Positions 50,779-60,490 are shown, numbered from the stretch's first letter. The stretch: DNA of 64,000 bases from Bdellovibrionales bacterium (GCA_016716765.1 JADJVA010000020.1:310001-374000), one strand, 5' to 3'. Notes: generated by a model not told the origin, from the letters alone. Translations and numbers: made by a program.

Positions 50779-53709
50779 GTGAGAGTTTTGACATTCCATC
50801 GCAAAATAAATCAGCATCTGAGGATCGGAGTCCCTCGCCCTTCCCTTTTTCTTCTGCTCATTTGCGGCTTTTTTAGCGATGTTGGCGGAATTTTTGGTCG
50901 AGCCCAAGCTGCTGGACCGCTGGAAGCCCTGTCGAAGGCTGCGTATAAAATATCGGGAGGAGAATCCTGCTCTCTTTTGATCGAGTCCAAAGCCCAGTTG
51001 GCCCTCTCCAAACTTGAACAGGAGTGCGAAACTCGCACTCCACCCATCGCAAGACTAAAATCAAGTCTCGCTGAGATCACCAACCACTCCGTTCAATCCT
51101 CAGAAGACCGATTTTTTGCAACACTTTCAAATCAACACTCTCTTGAGCTTTCTTGTGCGGCCGATTTCGCCAAACAAGTTGCAAACGGCGAAGAGATTTC
51201 GAATAAGAATATTCTCTCCTTTTTACAAGAACTGAGAAAGCACAAGCAGGCATTGACTCAGAGCACTTCTGAACTCGCCAGCAGTCCTTCTATAACCAAC
51301 AAAACCTGTCCCCTCCAGCTCAAAGAGCTTGCCGATAATCATGACTCTTCACAAAAAATGATTTTTAATTCCAATACTGAAATTTGTCGGGATATCATTC
51401 GACATCGGTCTGCCTTCCAGGCAATTTCAAGCTCTGTACCATTATCAGGAACTCCCGCCATCCAAAGTCTCATCAATAAATACATCAGTCTTCCCCAGGG
51501 AGCCGATTTTGAAGCCTTGGAAAAATCCCTGGGTCAAGAAATTCAAAAGGCCTATCGCTCGACTGAGACCCTCCTTCGCAGTGAATCCACAAATCTATCA
51601 AATGCCGCGAAAAGCGGAGGCCAATCCATTGATCGCTCTTCACGCAAAGCTCTTCTCAGCGATCCGGCAGTGACAGAAAAAGTGATTAATAGCAGCTCTG
51701 ACAGAGAAACAATGAAGGCCCTCGCTTGTCACGCCGATGCGAGCTATGGGAGCGGAGCTGAAGCACTTGATACCAGTGTGATGATCGGATCATTTGTGAT
51801 GAGTGGCGTCGCAGCAGTGGCTGTTCGTGGAGCATCTATCGCCTCACGTATTGGGTCCGTCGCCCAATCTGCGAGAGCAGGTGGTTTGATGTCAATCAAT
51901 TCGGCAAGAGCCCTTCAAGTAGCAGCATTGGCAATGGACTCCGAATTGGCCCTCACTCAAATAGATAGCGAGTGTTTGAGCAAGAACAGTCCTAAAATCA
52001 CGGGCCTCCATTCAACGAATGAAAAAGGCCAATGCGTGAGTGCCCCAACAGTCGGACAATTGAAGGCAGACCATTGTATTTTAACCGCAACGCTTGCGGC
52101 CCTTTCTTTTGGATTGGCCGTTCTTCCAGATCTTGGAAAAATTGGGTCCAAAACCTTGGGTCATGCCCAGTCCTCCTCTCCTGTCGCGCGCTCAGAAATC
52201 TCTGAGCTGCTCAAGCGTGAGATCACCGAAAATGAAATGAAGGCGATAGAGAGAGCACATTTGGTAGGAGCTGGTGAGATTGGACAAAATGGAGGACCAG
52301 CTGGGGTCGGGAACTACACTTTTGGACAAAAGCGAAGCAAAGCCAAGATCCTGAAGGAAGCAGGCTTGAACGACGCCGAAATTCGCATCCTCATGGAGAA
52401 GGGGCGGGTTGGATTGAGTCCATCTGATGCTCGTCAGCTCTTTGCTCAAAGGTATCTGAATCCAGAAAGTACCACTCTACCGAGACAAAAAGAATTTCGA
52501 GAGGTCTGGGCAGATATCAATAAATTGGACATGGCCATTTATGAAAAAAGAGTTCTTTCGATTCCCATTGATGACAACATGGTCGCAGCTCGTTTGATCT
52601 CAGACAATCCAAACGGAACTCTGATCGTTGAGCTCGTCGATGGTCAACGTCGAACAGTCGGAAGTCGCGATATGCCAAAGGTTCGCTTTGCCAGCGACGA
52701 ATCTGCCGCTCAATACAACAAAATACGGCTGGAGAGCATAAACAACCCGAAGGCGATTGCTGAGGAAAGAAATCTTCAATTGAGACGTGTGATGAGTCCG
52801 CGTACTGATCTGAGCAATGAGAGACTTCAGTTGCGAAGAGATTGGGTTTCAGGTGATCTCGGCAGGCCAGAAAACTCACTGAGGATTATTGACTTTGTTC
52901 CGGACGGAAAAAATCAAAAGGCCCCGGGAGTTTTAAGCAAGGTTTTTGATGACGGCCGAATTCAAGTGGTAACGCCAGATGGAAAATCACGAATCCTCAG
53001 CGAGTCGGAAATGGCATCACTCGAATATTCAAAGAGCAGACAGAGCCCCCTCTTCTCCCAGCCAAGACCTCAGCCAGGAAGCTCCGCACAAGATTCCGTA
53101 CGCGGCCTGTTCCGGAACCAGCCCGGCGTTGCCATTAAGGCAGAAAATGGGACGTTGATTTCCTACAAAACTGCGATGGATTCCGCTGGAAGACAGATCA
53201 AATTTAATATTGTTCCCACGCCAGGCCTTCGCCAATCCGCTGCCGATTCGGGTCTGATCAAAGAATTTACTGAACCCGTTTCTGCCTCACAGCTGAAGCC
53301 AGGAAACTACACCTATCTTTATACTCGCGATGGGAAATTTGTTATGGGAGAAGTTGATGATAGTTTTGAAATAGGGGTCAAGCACATCGACCTGGCGAAC
53401 GGCCGAGAGGGAGTCGTTGCTGGAGAACTTAGGGTCTTAGAAGATGGAAGCTATCGCTTCAACATCGAAAGCGGCACTTATACCCGCGAATTGATCAAAA
53501 AGCACAAAGTGCCCGAGGCGGACTTGAAACGAAGAGCACAAGAGACACTTGAATTTCACATGGGGCGACCGGGAGAGTACAGCCAGGGAACTTTTTTGTC
53601 AGGGCGTACTCCTGATATCAAGAGGATAACCGAGCTGTGTCGCAAAAGGGATTTTTTTGCATTCAATGAGGATGGCTGCTGTCGTGTCGCTAAAATTGGG
53701 TGTCATTAA
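50779..53709 (+). CDS. Large secreted protein, unknown; candidate surface or effector protein
   Basis: 976 residues. Starts at GTG directly after the previous stop, with no clear Shine-Dalgarno, so translation is probably coupled. A signal peptide covers about 10-46. Residues 50-330 are helical with scattered Cys (SCSLL, QECETR, ELSCAAD, KTCPLQ). A hydrophobic stretch at about 335-380 (MIGSFVMSGVAAVAVRG) and a second at about 435-455 could insert in a membrane. Then comes AHLVGAGEIGQNGGPAGVGN and GLNDAEIRILMEKG, followed by beta-rich repeats. The Cys-rich end is ELCRKRDFFAFNEDGCCRV. The layout suggests a modular exported protein; toxin activity is not shown. Confidence 0.65.
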   Translation: MRVLTFHRKINQHLRIGVPRPSLFLLLICGFFSDVGGIFGRAQAAGPLEALSKAAYKISGGESCSLLIESKAQLALSKLEQECETRTPPIARLKSSLAEITNHSVQSSEDRFFATLSNQHSLELSCAADFAKQVANGEEISNKNILSFLQELRKHKQALTQSTSELASSPSITNKTCPLQLKELADNHDSSQKMIFNSNTEICRDIIRHRSAFQAISSSVPLSGTPAIQSLINKYISLPQGADFEALEKSLGQEIQKAYRSTETLLRSESTNLSNAAKSGGQSIDRSSRKALLSDPAVTEKVINSSSDRETMKALACHADASYGSGAEALDTSVMIGSFVMSGVAAVAVRGASIASRIGSVAQSARAGGLMSINSARALQVAALAMDSELALTQIDSECLSKNSPKITGLHSTNEKGQCVSAPTVGQLKADHCILTATLAALSFGLAVLPDLGKIGSKTLGHAQSSSPVARSEISELLKREITENEMKAIERAHLVGAGEIGQNGGPAGVGNYTFGQKRSKAKILKEAGLNDAEIRILMEKGRVGLSPSDARQLFAQRYLNPESTTLPRQKEFREVWADINKLDMAIYEKRVLSIPIDDNMVAARLISDNPNGTLIVELVDGQRRTVGSRDMPKVRFASDESAAQYNKIRLESINNPKAIAEERNLQLRRVMSPRTDLSNERLQLRRDWVSGDLGRPENSLRIIDFVPDGKNQKAPGVLSKVFDDGRIQVVTPDGKSRILSESEMASLEYSKSRQSPLFSQPRPQPGSSAQDSVRGLFRNQPGVAIKAENGTLISYKTAMDSAGRQIKFNIVPTPGLRQSAADSGLIKEFTEPVSASQLKPGNYTYLYTRDGKFVMGEVDDSFEIGVKHIDLANGREGVVAGELRVLEDGSYRFNIESGTYTRELIKKHKVPEADLKRRAQETLEFHMGRPGEYSQGTFLSGRTPDIKRITELCRKRDFFAFNEDGCCRVAKIGCH

Positions 53710-53724
53710 TGACTGAGCTCGATA

Positions 53725-54582
53725 TCAAAACTCTACAAGTCTGCCATACAAATCAGGACGTCGATCTCGAAAAAAGCCAAAGGAGGCCCGATTTCTCGCT
53801 ATCTCCTCGAGATCAAATGTGGCAAAGATCGACCCCGATTCCTTTGCCCCCAATTCAGACACCTTGCTGCCTCTCTGATCACAGATAAATGAATGACCGT
53901 AAAATTCCTGGCGAGGCTCAGCGCCAATTCGATTGGCCGCTACAACCGGAATCACATTGCTCACTGCATGCCCAATCATGGCTCGTTGCCAAGGATCCTT
54001 CGTATCAAGTGTAGATTCCTCTGGCTCCGTACCAATCGCCGTCGGGTAGAGCAAAACTTCTGCACCCATGAGAGTCATCGCTCGTGCGCATTCAGGAAAC
54101 CACTGATCCCAGCAAATTCCCACTCCCACTCGTGCGTACTTTGTTGACCAAACCTTAAATCCCGTATTACCCGGTCGAAAATAAAATTTTTCTTCGTAGC
54201 CAGGGCCATCCGGTATATGGGACTTGCGATAGACTCCCAACAAACAGCCATCCGCATCGATCATCGCAAGACTATTGTAATAGCACTGATCTTCTCTTTC
54301 AAAAAATGAGACGGGAAGCACAACTCCCAACTCCCGAGCCACCTCTTGAAAATGTTTTATCGTGGGATGATCCTTTACGGGCCGAGCCATTTCAAAAAAT
54401 TTATCCTTTTCAAAGGTACAAAAATAGATATTCTCGAACAACTCAGGCATCAAGATAATTTGGGCTCCCTGTTTTGCAGACTCCCTTACCATCCCATCCA
54501 TGACTTCGATATTTCGTTTTAAGTCACTCGTAAATCCGCTTTGTAAGGCAGCGACACTTAGATTTCTTTTACTCACCTTCAT
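53725..54582 (-). CDS. aguB: N-carbamoylputrescine amidase
   Basis: 285 residues, nitrilase superfamily. Hydrolyses N-carbamoylputrescine to putrescine, ammonia and CO2. The catalytic triad is Glu47 (MPELFEN), Lys120 (YRKSHIPDGPGYEEKFYF) and Cys157 (GICWDQWFPE). These extended motifs are those of AguB rather than general amidases. It lies 66 bp downstream of aguA on the same strand, which supports the assignment. Confidence 0.92.
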   Translation of the reverse strand: MKVSKRNLSVAALQSGFTSDLKRNIEVMDGMVRESAKQGAQIILMPELFENIYFCTFEKDKFFEMARPVKDHPTIKHFQEVARELGVVLPVSFFEREDQCYYNSLAMIDADGCLLGVYRKSHIPDGPGYEEKFYFRPGNTGFKVWSTKYARVGVGICWDQWFPECARAMTLMGAEVLLYPTAIGTEPEESTLDTKDPWQRAMIGHAVSNVIPVVAANRIGAEPRQEFYGHSFICDQRGSKVSELGAKESGSIFATFDLEEIARNRASFGFFRDRRPDLYGRLVEF

Positions 54583-54648
54583 CTCCTGGGTAACTTGATT
54601 GAGTCAATGACCGACCACTGACCGCCCGCCCCGCTGACACCAAGCCAT

Positions 54649-55719
54649 TTAAATTGGTACCTGCTGGCTGATACAATGAAAGGCTCCTCCACCATTTAAG
54701 ATCGCATTCGCCCCTAATCCAATCGTTTGTCGATCCGGAAAACAGGAACCGATCACTTTCACAGCTTCATCATCTTGGGGACTACCATAAATAGGCACTA
54801 TCACCCGCGTATTCGAAATATAAAAATTCAGGTAACTTGCCGGCATGAGACCACCATCCTTATTGTAAACTGCTCCTGGAGAAGGAACTTCAACAATCTC
54901 AAAACGCCGTCCCTTCGCATCTCTCATCACTTGAAGATCTTGTTTGATCCGGCGGTAAACAGAGCTGTTCGGATCTTCCTTCGATGTCTCTTTTGTGTAC
55001 AGCACAACTCCAGGTGCTGCAAAGCGAGCAAAGGTATCTATATGTCCGTCTGTGTGGTCATTCAGAAGACCCTCGTTCAACCATAGCACTTTTTCAACTC
55101 CCAAAGCCGATTTCAGTCCTAATTCAACGACTGCTTCGGTAAACCCCCGGTTCCGATTCGGATTGAGTAAACACTGCCGACTTGTCAAACAAGTGCCCTC
55201 ACCATCTACTTCGACAGAACCCCCTTCTAAAATCCAAGGGAAATGAAATTTTCGAATTTTGGTCCCTAACTGTTCCGCCAAACGCCCCGCAACCTCAGCG
55301 TCATGAGGAAGAATATATTTTCCTCCCCAGCCATTGAAGGCAAATCTCACCGAAGCTCTCTCTCCTGATTTATTCATCAAAAAAATGGGAGCCGTATCCC
55401 GCAACCATATGTCACCAAATGGTATCCGAAAAAAGCGAGCTGGCAAGTCACCCAATGCTCTCTTTGCTTCAGCTTCCAAATGTTCGTCTGGAACCAAAAT
55501 CCAGAGATTCTCGCCGTGAGCCACCCCAGTGACAGGATTATAGTCCACAATGGCCCGGCAAAAAGCGACAAATTCCTCTTGCGCCAGCAATAAATTCTCT
55601 TCCCAAAGCTCCCTGTGACTGGGCCATGCCAACCACACCGCTTCATGGGAATTCCACTCACCTGGCTGATAAAAACCTTCAATCTGAGGATTGGATTCAA
55701 GTTGAGAGGTGATAGACAT
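54649..55719 (-). CDS. aguA: Agmatine deiminase
   Basis: 356 residues from the ATG at 55719 with GGAG 6 bases upstream; a second ATG four codons earlier overlaps that site. Converts agmatine to N-carbamoylputrescine and ammonia. Motifs of the peptidyl-arginine-deiminase-like family: WPSHRELWEEN, FGDIWLRDTAP, FNGWGGKY, LEGGSVEVDGEG, NDHTDGHIDTFARF, and the C-terminal catalytic Cys in GGGAFHCISQQVP (Cys349). Together with AguB it makes putrescine from arginine-derived agmatine. No arginine decarboxylase is in the window. Confidence 0.95.
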   Translation of the reverse strand: MSITSQLESNPQIEGFYQPGEWNSHEAVWLAWPSHRELWEENLLLAQEEFVAFCRAIVDYNPVTGVAHGENLWILVPDEHLEAEAKRALGDLPARFFRIPFGDIWLRDTAPIFLMNKSGERASVRFAFNGWGGKYILPHDAEVAGRLAEQLGTKIRKFHFPWILEGGSVEVDGEGTCLTSRQCLLNPNRNRGFTEAVVELGLKSALGVEKVLWLNEGLLNDHTDGHIDTFARFAAPGVVLYTKETSKEDPNSSVYRRIKQDLQVMRDAKGRRFEIVEVPSPGAVYNKDGGLMPASYLNFYISNTRVIVPIYGSPQDDEAVKVIGSCFPDRQTIGLGANAILNGGGAFHCISQQVPI

Positions 55720-55825
55720 GCATTTCTCCATTTTTTTGGATCTGGTTCGTCCAACTCAAGGCGCCCATATAGCCTTAAATCAAGATTTTACTCAATGATC
55801 CACAAAAAAATGAAGCTTCTCAAAC

Positions 55826-56905
55826 TTAACGTTTTGACTTAAACATCAAAACTCCTGCCACCGCTATCATAAGAAGATTGGGGGCCCAAGCTGCAATTAA
55901 AGGTGGAACGGCACCATGTTGCCCAAGGGTCACAGAAGAACTGTAAAGCGCCCAATAAAAAAATGTGAGTCCGATACACAAAGAAACACTCATAAATCCC
56001 CCGCCTGAGCGCTGACGGCTCACACTGAAGGGGATGCCCATTAACGACATAACCAAAGCGGCAAATGGAAAGCTGGCCTTTGAATGAAAATCAACTTCAT
56101 AGCGAAGTGTGTCCAATCCCGCCTCTTTGTTCTTTTTTATAAACTGGTGGAGAGAATTTAAACTCATGGTATCTGAGGAATGTTCGGAGGTCTGAAGATC
56201 CGCAACCTCCTCATTCATTTCAATGACCTTGCGATCGAAGGCTTTTGTTAGAGGAAAAGATGATTCCTCCGCGAATAGGGTGACCGTGCCATCTCGAAGT
56301 TCCCAGGTGGAGCCGGACATATGAAGCGACTTGGCCGCTATCAATTGAACGAGATTCCAATCCCCATCAAAATAATAAAGGCTCAAGCCCTGGGCCGATG
56401 CGGTCTCAGCGTTGAGAGTTTTTATATTAAATAGAACATTTTCAGAGCGATACCATATTTTATTTGTCTTAACGGTCGAATAAAGACCCGGCTTTTTTCT
56501 GATTTCAACGTAAAATACGTAATTTTTTTTCTGATTGAACTTTGGAAGTAATCTATCTCCAACCCAAAAATTGAAACCTCCAATAATAATGACCATCGCT
56601 AGAATGGGAAGGCTGATTCTCCACAGGCCCAGTCCCATAGAAAAAAAGGCGACCAATTCCTGCGTCCGATTTAATGAGGACAGGGTAAATACCGTGGCCA
56701 ACAAACACGCAACCGGGGTCATTTGATAAATGATCGACGGAAGATAGTAGCTGTAATAGTGAACCAAAACAGAAGTTGGTACCTCGAATCTCACGAGTGA
56801 AGACAGAGAGTCAAAGGCCAAAAATAGGGTCGTAAAAACAATAATTCCCCCTGCAAAAAAAAAGAGGAATTTTTTCGCAATATACCTATCTGCCAGACTG
56901 AGCAT
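55826..56905 (-). CDS. lptG: LPS export permease LptG/LptF family
   Basis: 359 residues. Six helices split three and three around a periplasmic beta-jellyroll (about 130-260), the YjgP/YjgQ layout. N-terminal LADRYIAKKFLFFFAGG and ACLLATVFTLSSLNRTQELVAFFSMG are typical; the latter holds the coupling-helix region that meets LptB. It extracts LPS from the inner membrane. LptG is favoured over LptF, but with one copy in view this is not certain. GAGGAG precedes the ATG. Upstream of aguA on the same strand. Confidence 0.85.
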   Translation of the reverse strand: MLSLADRYIAKKFLFFFAGGIIVFTTLFLAFDSLSSLVRFEVPTSVLVHYYSYYLPSIIYQMTPVACLLATVFTLSSLNRTQELVAFFSMGLGLWRISLPILAMVIIIGGFNFWVGDRLLPKFNQKKNYVFYVEIRKKPGLYSTVKTNKIWYRSENVLFNIKTLNAETASAQGLSLYYFDGDWNLVQLIAAKSLHMSGSTWELRDGTVTLFAEESSFPLTKAFDRKVIEMNEEVADLQTSEHSSDTMSLNSLHQFIKKNKEAGLDTLRYEVDFHSKASFPFAALVMSLMGIPFSVSRQRSGGGFMSVSLCIGLTFFYWALYSSSVTLGQHGAVPPLIAAWAPNLLMIAVAGVLMFKSKR

Positions 56906-57057
56906 TTCACTCCTCGTTCAAGAATTCCTCGCCTAATTTGCTACTCCGTGATTGAGACGAAGACACTAATTGTTGGTTGGCGATTTAGCATCGAGGTCCT
57001 TTGGGACGGATAACGCAACTCAGCTTACCATGCACCCCCTGGAGTTGACACAAAAAC

Positions 57058-57085
57058 TTGACTCCTTTCAACATGAAGATATTAA
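57058..57085 (+). promoter_or_regulatory. Sigma-70-like promoter before the response regulator
   Basis: TTGACT (57058-57063), a 16-bp spacer and TATTAA (57080-57085) lie 54 bp before the ATG at 57140. Further TTGAC copies at 57045 and 57104 make the region look promoter-rich. Confidence 0.4.
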
Positions 57086-57139
57086 AAATGAAATGTGAGA
57101 CCTCTTGACTCAAATGACTAAAAAGACTTAACTCATTGC

Positions 57140-58321
57140 ATGGCTTTGCGCGTCTTACTTGCTGATGAGAGCAGTACAATAAAAAAGGTTTTTCAACTTG
57201 CACTCCAGGATTATGCAGTTGAGGTTAAGTCAGTCAATCTGGGCATGGATGTCTTGGCCGTGGCCCAAAAATATAAGCCGGACGTCATTTTTGCAGACGT
57301 TCTTTTGCAAAAGCAGAGTGGCTATGATGTGTGCGAAGAAATTAAGCGCGATGCGCACCTCACTCAGACACCCGTGGTGCTCATGTGGAGCGGCTTTATG
57401 GAACTTGACCAGGACAAGTTCGAGGCCTCTGGGGCCAATGGTCGACTGGAAAAGCCCTTTGATGTAAAGACGCTTCGCCAGTTGGTGCAAACTTTGGTGC
57501 CAAAAACAAAGTCACAAGACATATCCCAGTATTTGCAGTTTCCGAAGCTTCCAGCCATGCTTGAAAATAGCATACCTCAATCGCCTCCCGCCCCTAAGAC
57601 AACGTTGCCGCCAAAAGGGGCTCGTCCGACCCCCCACCTTTTTATTCCGCCATCGCCTCCCGATAGTCATTCTGAATCAAACTGGTCAATGGATGATTTT
57701 GCAACCGTACAAGAAGTAACGAAGTCGACTCTCGAACTCATTGACCCAGTTCATGAGCCAAGCCTCGTTGAAAATCCAAGCGAGGGTTTTGAACGTGTCA
57801 ATCTGAGCGGCCCCTCACGCATGGCTTCAAAATCTGACGATAGTTCTGACGGAGATTTGCTGATAGATTCGCCAGAAGACCAAGAGTCTTCATGGGCCCA
57901 GGAAAACTTAAAGCGATTTAGGGTGTCTGTACCAGAGGATGAGGAATCTTCTGAAATGCCTCAAATTGAATTCACTCAATCCGATGATCAGTTTAATCCG
58001 ACAGGTTCTGTCCCCAAATTATCGGTCTCTCAAGGGACCAAGGGATCGACAGAAGAGCACATAGAATTCGAGCTGGAACTAGAGCCTGTCGATTCTCCTA
58101 GCGACGAGGAGACCAGTCATTTCTCGCCGCCGGGAGGCGATCCAGATACTCGCCAAATCGAGCAAATCATCAAGTCTCAAATCGAAGAATTTATGCGCGA
58201 AAAGGCAAGCAAATTTTTAGAAGAAGTTGCCTGGAAAGTTGTACCTGAAGTCGCTGAAAGAGTGATTGAAAGAGAACTCAAAAAACTTTTGGAAGAGTTT
58301 GAACCTCAACAATATCGCTAA
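57140..58321 (+). CDS. Response regulator with long acidic linker and conserved C-terminal helix
   Basis: 393 residues. A CheY-like receiver domain (1-120) has Asp9, phospho-acceptor Asp53 (FADVLLQKQSG), Ser84 and Lys105 (LEKPFD), so it should be phosphorylated. Residues about 135-330 are a disordered Ser/Pro/Glu/Asp-rich linker. The last 60 residues form a helix with EVAWKVVPEVAERVIERELKK, a tail also seen on other deltaproteobacterial receivers. No DNA-binding or enzyme output domain is present, so output is probably by protein contact. No kinase gene is nearby. No Shine-Dalgarno is obvious. Confidence 0.8.
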   Translation: MALRVLLADESSTIKKVFQLALQDYAVEVKSVNLGMDVLAVAQKYKPDVIFADVLLQKQSGYDVCEEIKRDAHLTQTPVVLMWSGFMELDQDKFEASGANGRLEKPFDVKTLRQLVQTLVPKTKSQDISQYLQFPKLPAMLENSIPQSPPAPKTTLPPKGARPTPHLFIPPSPPDSHSESNWSMDDFATVQEVTKSTLELIDPVHEPSLVENPSEGFERVNLSGPSRMASKSDDSSDGDLLIDSPEDQESSWAQENLKRFRVSVPEDEESSEMPQIEFTQSDDQFNPTGSVPKLSVSQGTKGSTEEHIEFELELEPVDSPSDEETSHFSPPGGDPDTRQIEQIIKSQIEEFMREKASKFLEEVAWKVVPEVAERVIERELKKLLEEFEPQQYR

Positions 58322-58333
58322 AGTGAAAATATT

Positions 58334-59161
58334 GTGACCGCAATCGAACTTATTCGTGCCTCTCTCAAAGAAGACATTCCCGCCGGGGACATCACGACGG
58401 ATTCACTTGGAATCAAGGAAAAGCTGGGTCGAGCCCGTCTTGTTGCGAAGGAAGATCTCGTTTTGTCCGGTCGAGATTTTTTTGCGGCAACAATGAAGGA
58501 AATGAATTCCGAGCTGATGATTCATTGGCAATATGACGAAGGTGCTTTTGTTCTCTCCGGGCAAACTCTCGCAAGTATCACTGGAAACCTGTTACCTGTG
58601 CTCCAGGCTGAGCGCGTTGCTCTCAATTTCTTGGGACATTTCTCGGGAATTGCGACGTACACTCGATGCTTTGTAAAGGAAGTGGAGGGGACTCACTGCC
58701 AAATTCTGGACACCAGAAAAACTCTCCCTCTCTATCGAGCCTGGGAAAAGCAAGCAGTCCTACACGGCAGGGGCCACAATCACCGCATGAGTCTCAGCGA
58801 AGCCGTACTGATCAAAGAGAACCACATCAGAGTCGCCGGGGGTCTTCGCGAAGCTATTACAAGAACGAGGGAAAAGACATCGAAGCCCATTGAAATTGAA
58901 TGCTGCACCCTAGATGAAGTGCTTGTAGCGGCCAGCATGGGCGTTCAAAGAATCCTGCTTGATAACATGAGCAATGATCTCATGAGGGTAGCCCTGGAGA
59001 AAATTCCCAAATCAATAGAAGTTGAGGCCAGTGGGAATATGAGCCTGGAAAGAGTCAAATCGGTAGCCGAGCTTGGGGTCGATTTTATTAGTGTTGGCGC
59101 AATCACGCATTCTGCCCCTTGCGCTGATTTTAGCTTGCAATTTGATTGGAAGAATTCCTGA
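58334..59161 (+). CDS. nadC: Nicotinate-nucleotide pyrophosphorylase (carboxylating)
   Basis: 275 residues from a GTG at 58334. Makes nicotinate mononucleotide from quinolinate and PRPP in NAD synthesis. Motifs: LKEDIPAGDITTDSL, ALNFLGHFSGIAT, LDTRKTLPLYRAWEKQAV, GRGHNHRMSLSEAVLIKENH, and the C-terminal IEVEASGNMSLERV with the glycine-rich phosphate site near SVGAITHS. No nadA or nadB is adjacent. Followed after 9 bp by birA. Confidence 0.95.
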   Translation: MTAIELIRASLKEDIPAGDITTDSLGIKEKLGRARLVAKEDLVLSGRDFFAATMKEMNSELMIHWQYDEGAFVLSGQTLASITGNLLPVLQAERVALNFLGHFSGIATYTRCFVKEVEGTHCQILDTRKTLPLYRAWEKQAVLHGRGHNHRMSLSEAVLIKENHIRVAGGLREAITRTREKTSKPIEIECCTLDEVLVAASMGVQRILLDNMSNDLMRVALEKIPKSIEVEASGNMSLERVKSVAELGVDFISVGAITHSAPCADFSLQFDWKNS

Positions 59162-59170
59162 GGAGAGCCC

Positions 59171-59914
59171 TTGGCAACGAGCAAGCCATTTGACATTTTT
59201 GAAACGAGCAAAGCATGGGCTGAAGGCCAAAAGCAGTTTTATTGCTGTTTTTTTGAACAACTTGAAAGCACAAATACCTTTGCGAAAGATCGGCTCCTGC
59301 CGCCAACCCAAGACCATGGCTTGTTCCTAGCCCGCCACCAGACAAAAGGTCGAGGAAGATCCCAGAATTCTTGGAAGGACACAGGAACAGGAAATTCCCT
59401 TCTTTCAAGCTGGGTATTTCGGCTCCCGCAGTCTCCCCAACACATCACCGGTCCCCTGTTTGGATTGGCCTTGTTTCGTTCTGCTCTCAAGATTTGGCCG
59501 AACTTAGAATTCAGTTTGAAGGCTCCAAATGATCTCTACCTCCGCGACAAAAAGATTGCGGGTTTACTATTGGAAACGCTCAACCACGAAAATGAGTTTT
59601 TTTTGATAGCTGGCCTTGGTTTTAACGTCTTTGATTGTCCATCCGAATGTCCCGAAGCGACTTACCTCGCTCACTCTTTTGACGGTGCCGATCGTCCGGA
59701 TCCGAACAAATGGTTCGATTTTCTTGATTGCCTGCGGGCAAATTTTAACCTGGCCGCCCATAGCTCATTCAGGTCCCACCTTGTGCCAGACGAACAGAGT
59801 GACTTACAAATGGCTCTCAATCTTAATCCCAAATTAAAAAATCCAATTTCTGAAGTTCGTCGTGATGGAAATATGTTGAGTGGCGAAAACCTAATTAAGT
59901 GGACGGATTTATAG
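59171..59914 (+). CDS. birA: Biotin--protein ligase, no DNA-binding domain
   Basis: 247 residues from a TTG at 59171 behind GAGGAG. Activates biotin and attaches it to carrier proteins such as acetyl-CoA carboxylase. Motifs: LESTNTFAKD, QTKGRGRSQNSWKDT with the biotinyl-AMP loop GRGRS, LKAPNDLYLRDKKIAGLLLE with the catalytic Lys, and AGLGFNVFD. It lacks the N-terminal winged helix of E. coli BirA, so it is a plain ligase and not a repressor. The short C-terminal domain differs from the family. Likely co-transcribed with nadC. Confidence 0.85.
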   Translation: MATSKPFDIFETSKAWAEGQKQFYCCFFEQLESTNTFAKDRLLPPTQDHGLFLARHQTKGRGRSQNSWKDTGTGNSLLSSWVFRLPQSPQHITGPLFGLALFRSALKIWPNLEFSLKAPNDLYLRDKKIAGLLLETLNHENEFFLIAGLGFNVFDCPSECPEATYLAHSFDGADRPDPNKWFDFLDCLRANFNLAAHSSFRSHLVPDEQSDLQMALNLNPKLKNPISEVRRDGNMLSGENLIKWTDL

Positions 59915-59938
59915 AAGATCTTTACAAACGGAGGACAA

Positions 59939-60490
59939 ATGGCTTTAACCTACACTCCAGCTCCCCAACTCGGGCAGAGATGTCCTCGCTTTTCACTTAA
60001 GAGCCTTGATGGACGTTCCTTCAATAAGGATAGCTTCTCAGAAGCACAGGTTCTTGTGGTGATCTTTATATGTGGCCATTGTCCCTACGTTCAGGCGATC
60101 GAGCGACGACTCATTGACCTAGCCCGAGAGCTATTGCCTAAGGGAGTTCAATTCGTTGGCATTTGTTCAAATGATTGGCTGGATCACCCCGAAGATAATC
60201 CCGAAAACCTTCTTCAGCGCTGGAAGAATAAAAACTACTCTTTCCCTTATCTTATTGATCCTGATCAAAGAGCGGCAAAGGACTTTGGGGCCGTTTGTAC
60301 TCCCGATATATTTGTTTATGACTCCGGTCGTAATCTGAGCTACAGGGGGCGATTTGATGATTCCTGGAAAGACCCAAACAAAGTCAAGAGACAAGAACTC
60401 AAGATAGCCATTGAAGATACACTTGCGAAGAGAAGCCTGTCCGGCGAACAAATTCCCTCTATGGGATGTTCGATAAAGTGGAAAACGTGA
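59939..60490 (+). CDS. Thioredoxin-like peroxiredoxin/TlpA-family protein
   Basis: 183 residues with no signal peptide. A thioredoxin fold of the AhpC/TSA-TlpA type: LGQRCPRFSLKSLDGRSF, then VVIFICGHCPYVQAIERRL with the redox pair Cys45 and Cys48 (CGHC), a WDLHPED-like insertion (DWLDHPEDNPENLL), and the cis-Pro at VCTPDIFVYD. It probably reduces peroxides or disulfides in the cytoplasm; the substrate is unknown. AAACGGAGGAC precedes the ATG. The 3' end overlaps the following gene by up to 25 bp. Confidence 0.8.
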   Translation: MALTYTPAPQLGQRCPRFSLKSLDGRSFNKDSFSEAQVLVVIFICGHCPYVQAIERRLIDLARELLPKGVQFVGICSNDWLDHPEDNPENLLQRWKNKNYSFPYLIDPDQRAAKDFGAVCTPDIFVYDSGRNLSYRGRFDDSWKDPNKVKRQELKIAIEDTLAKRSLSGEQIPSMGCSIKWKT

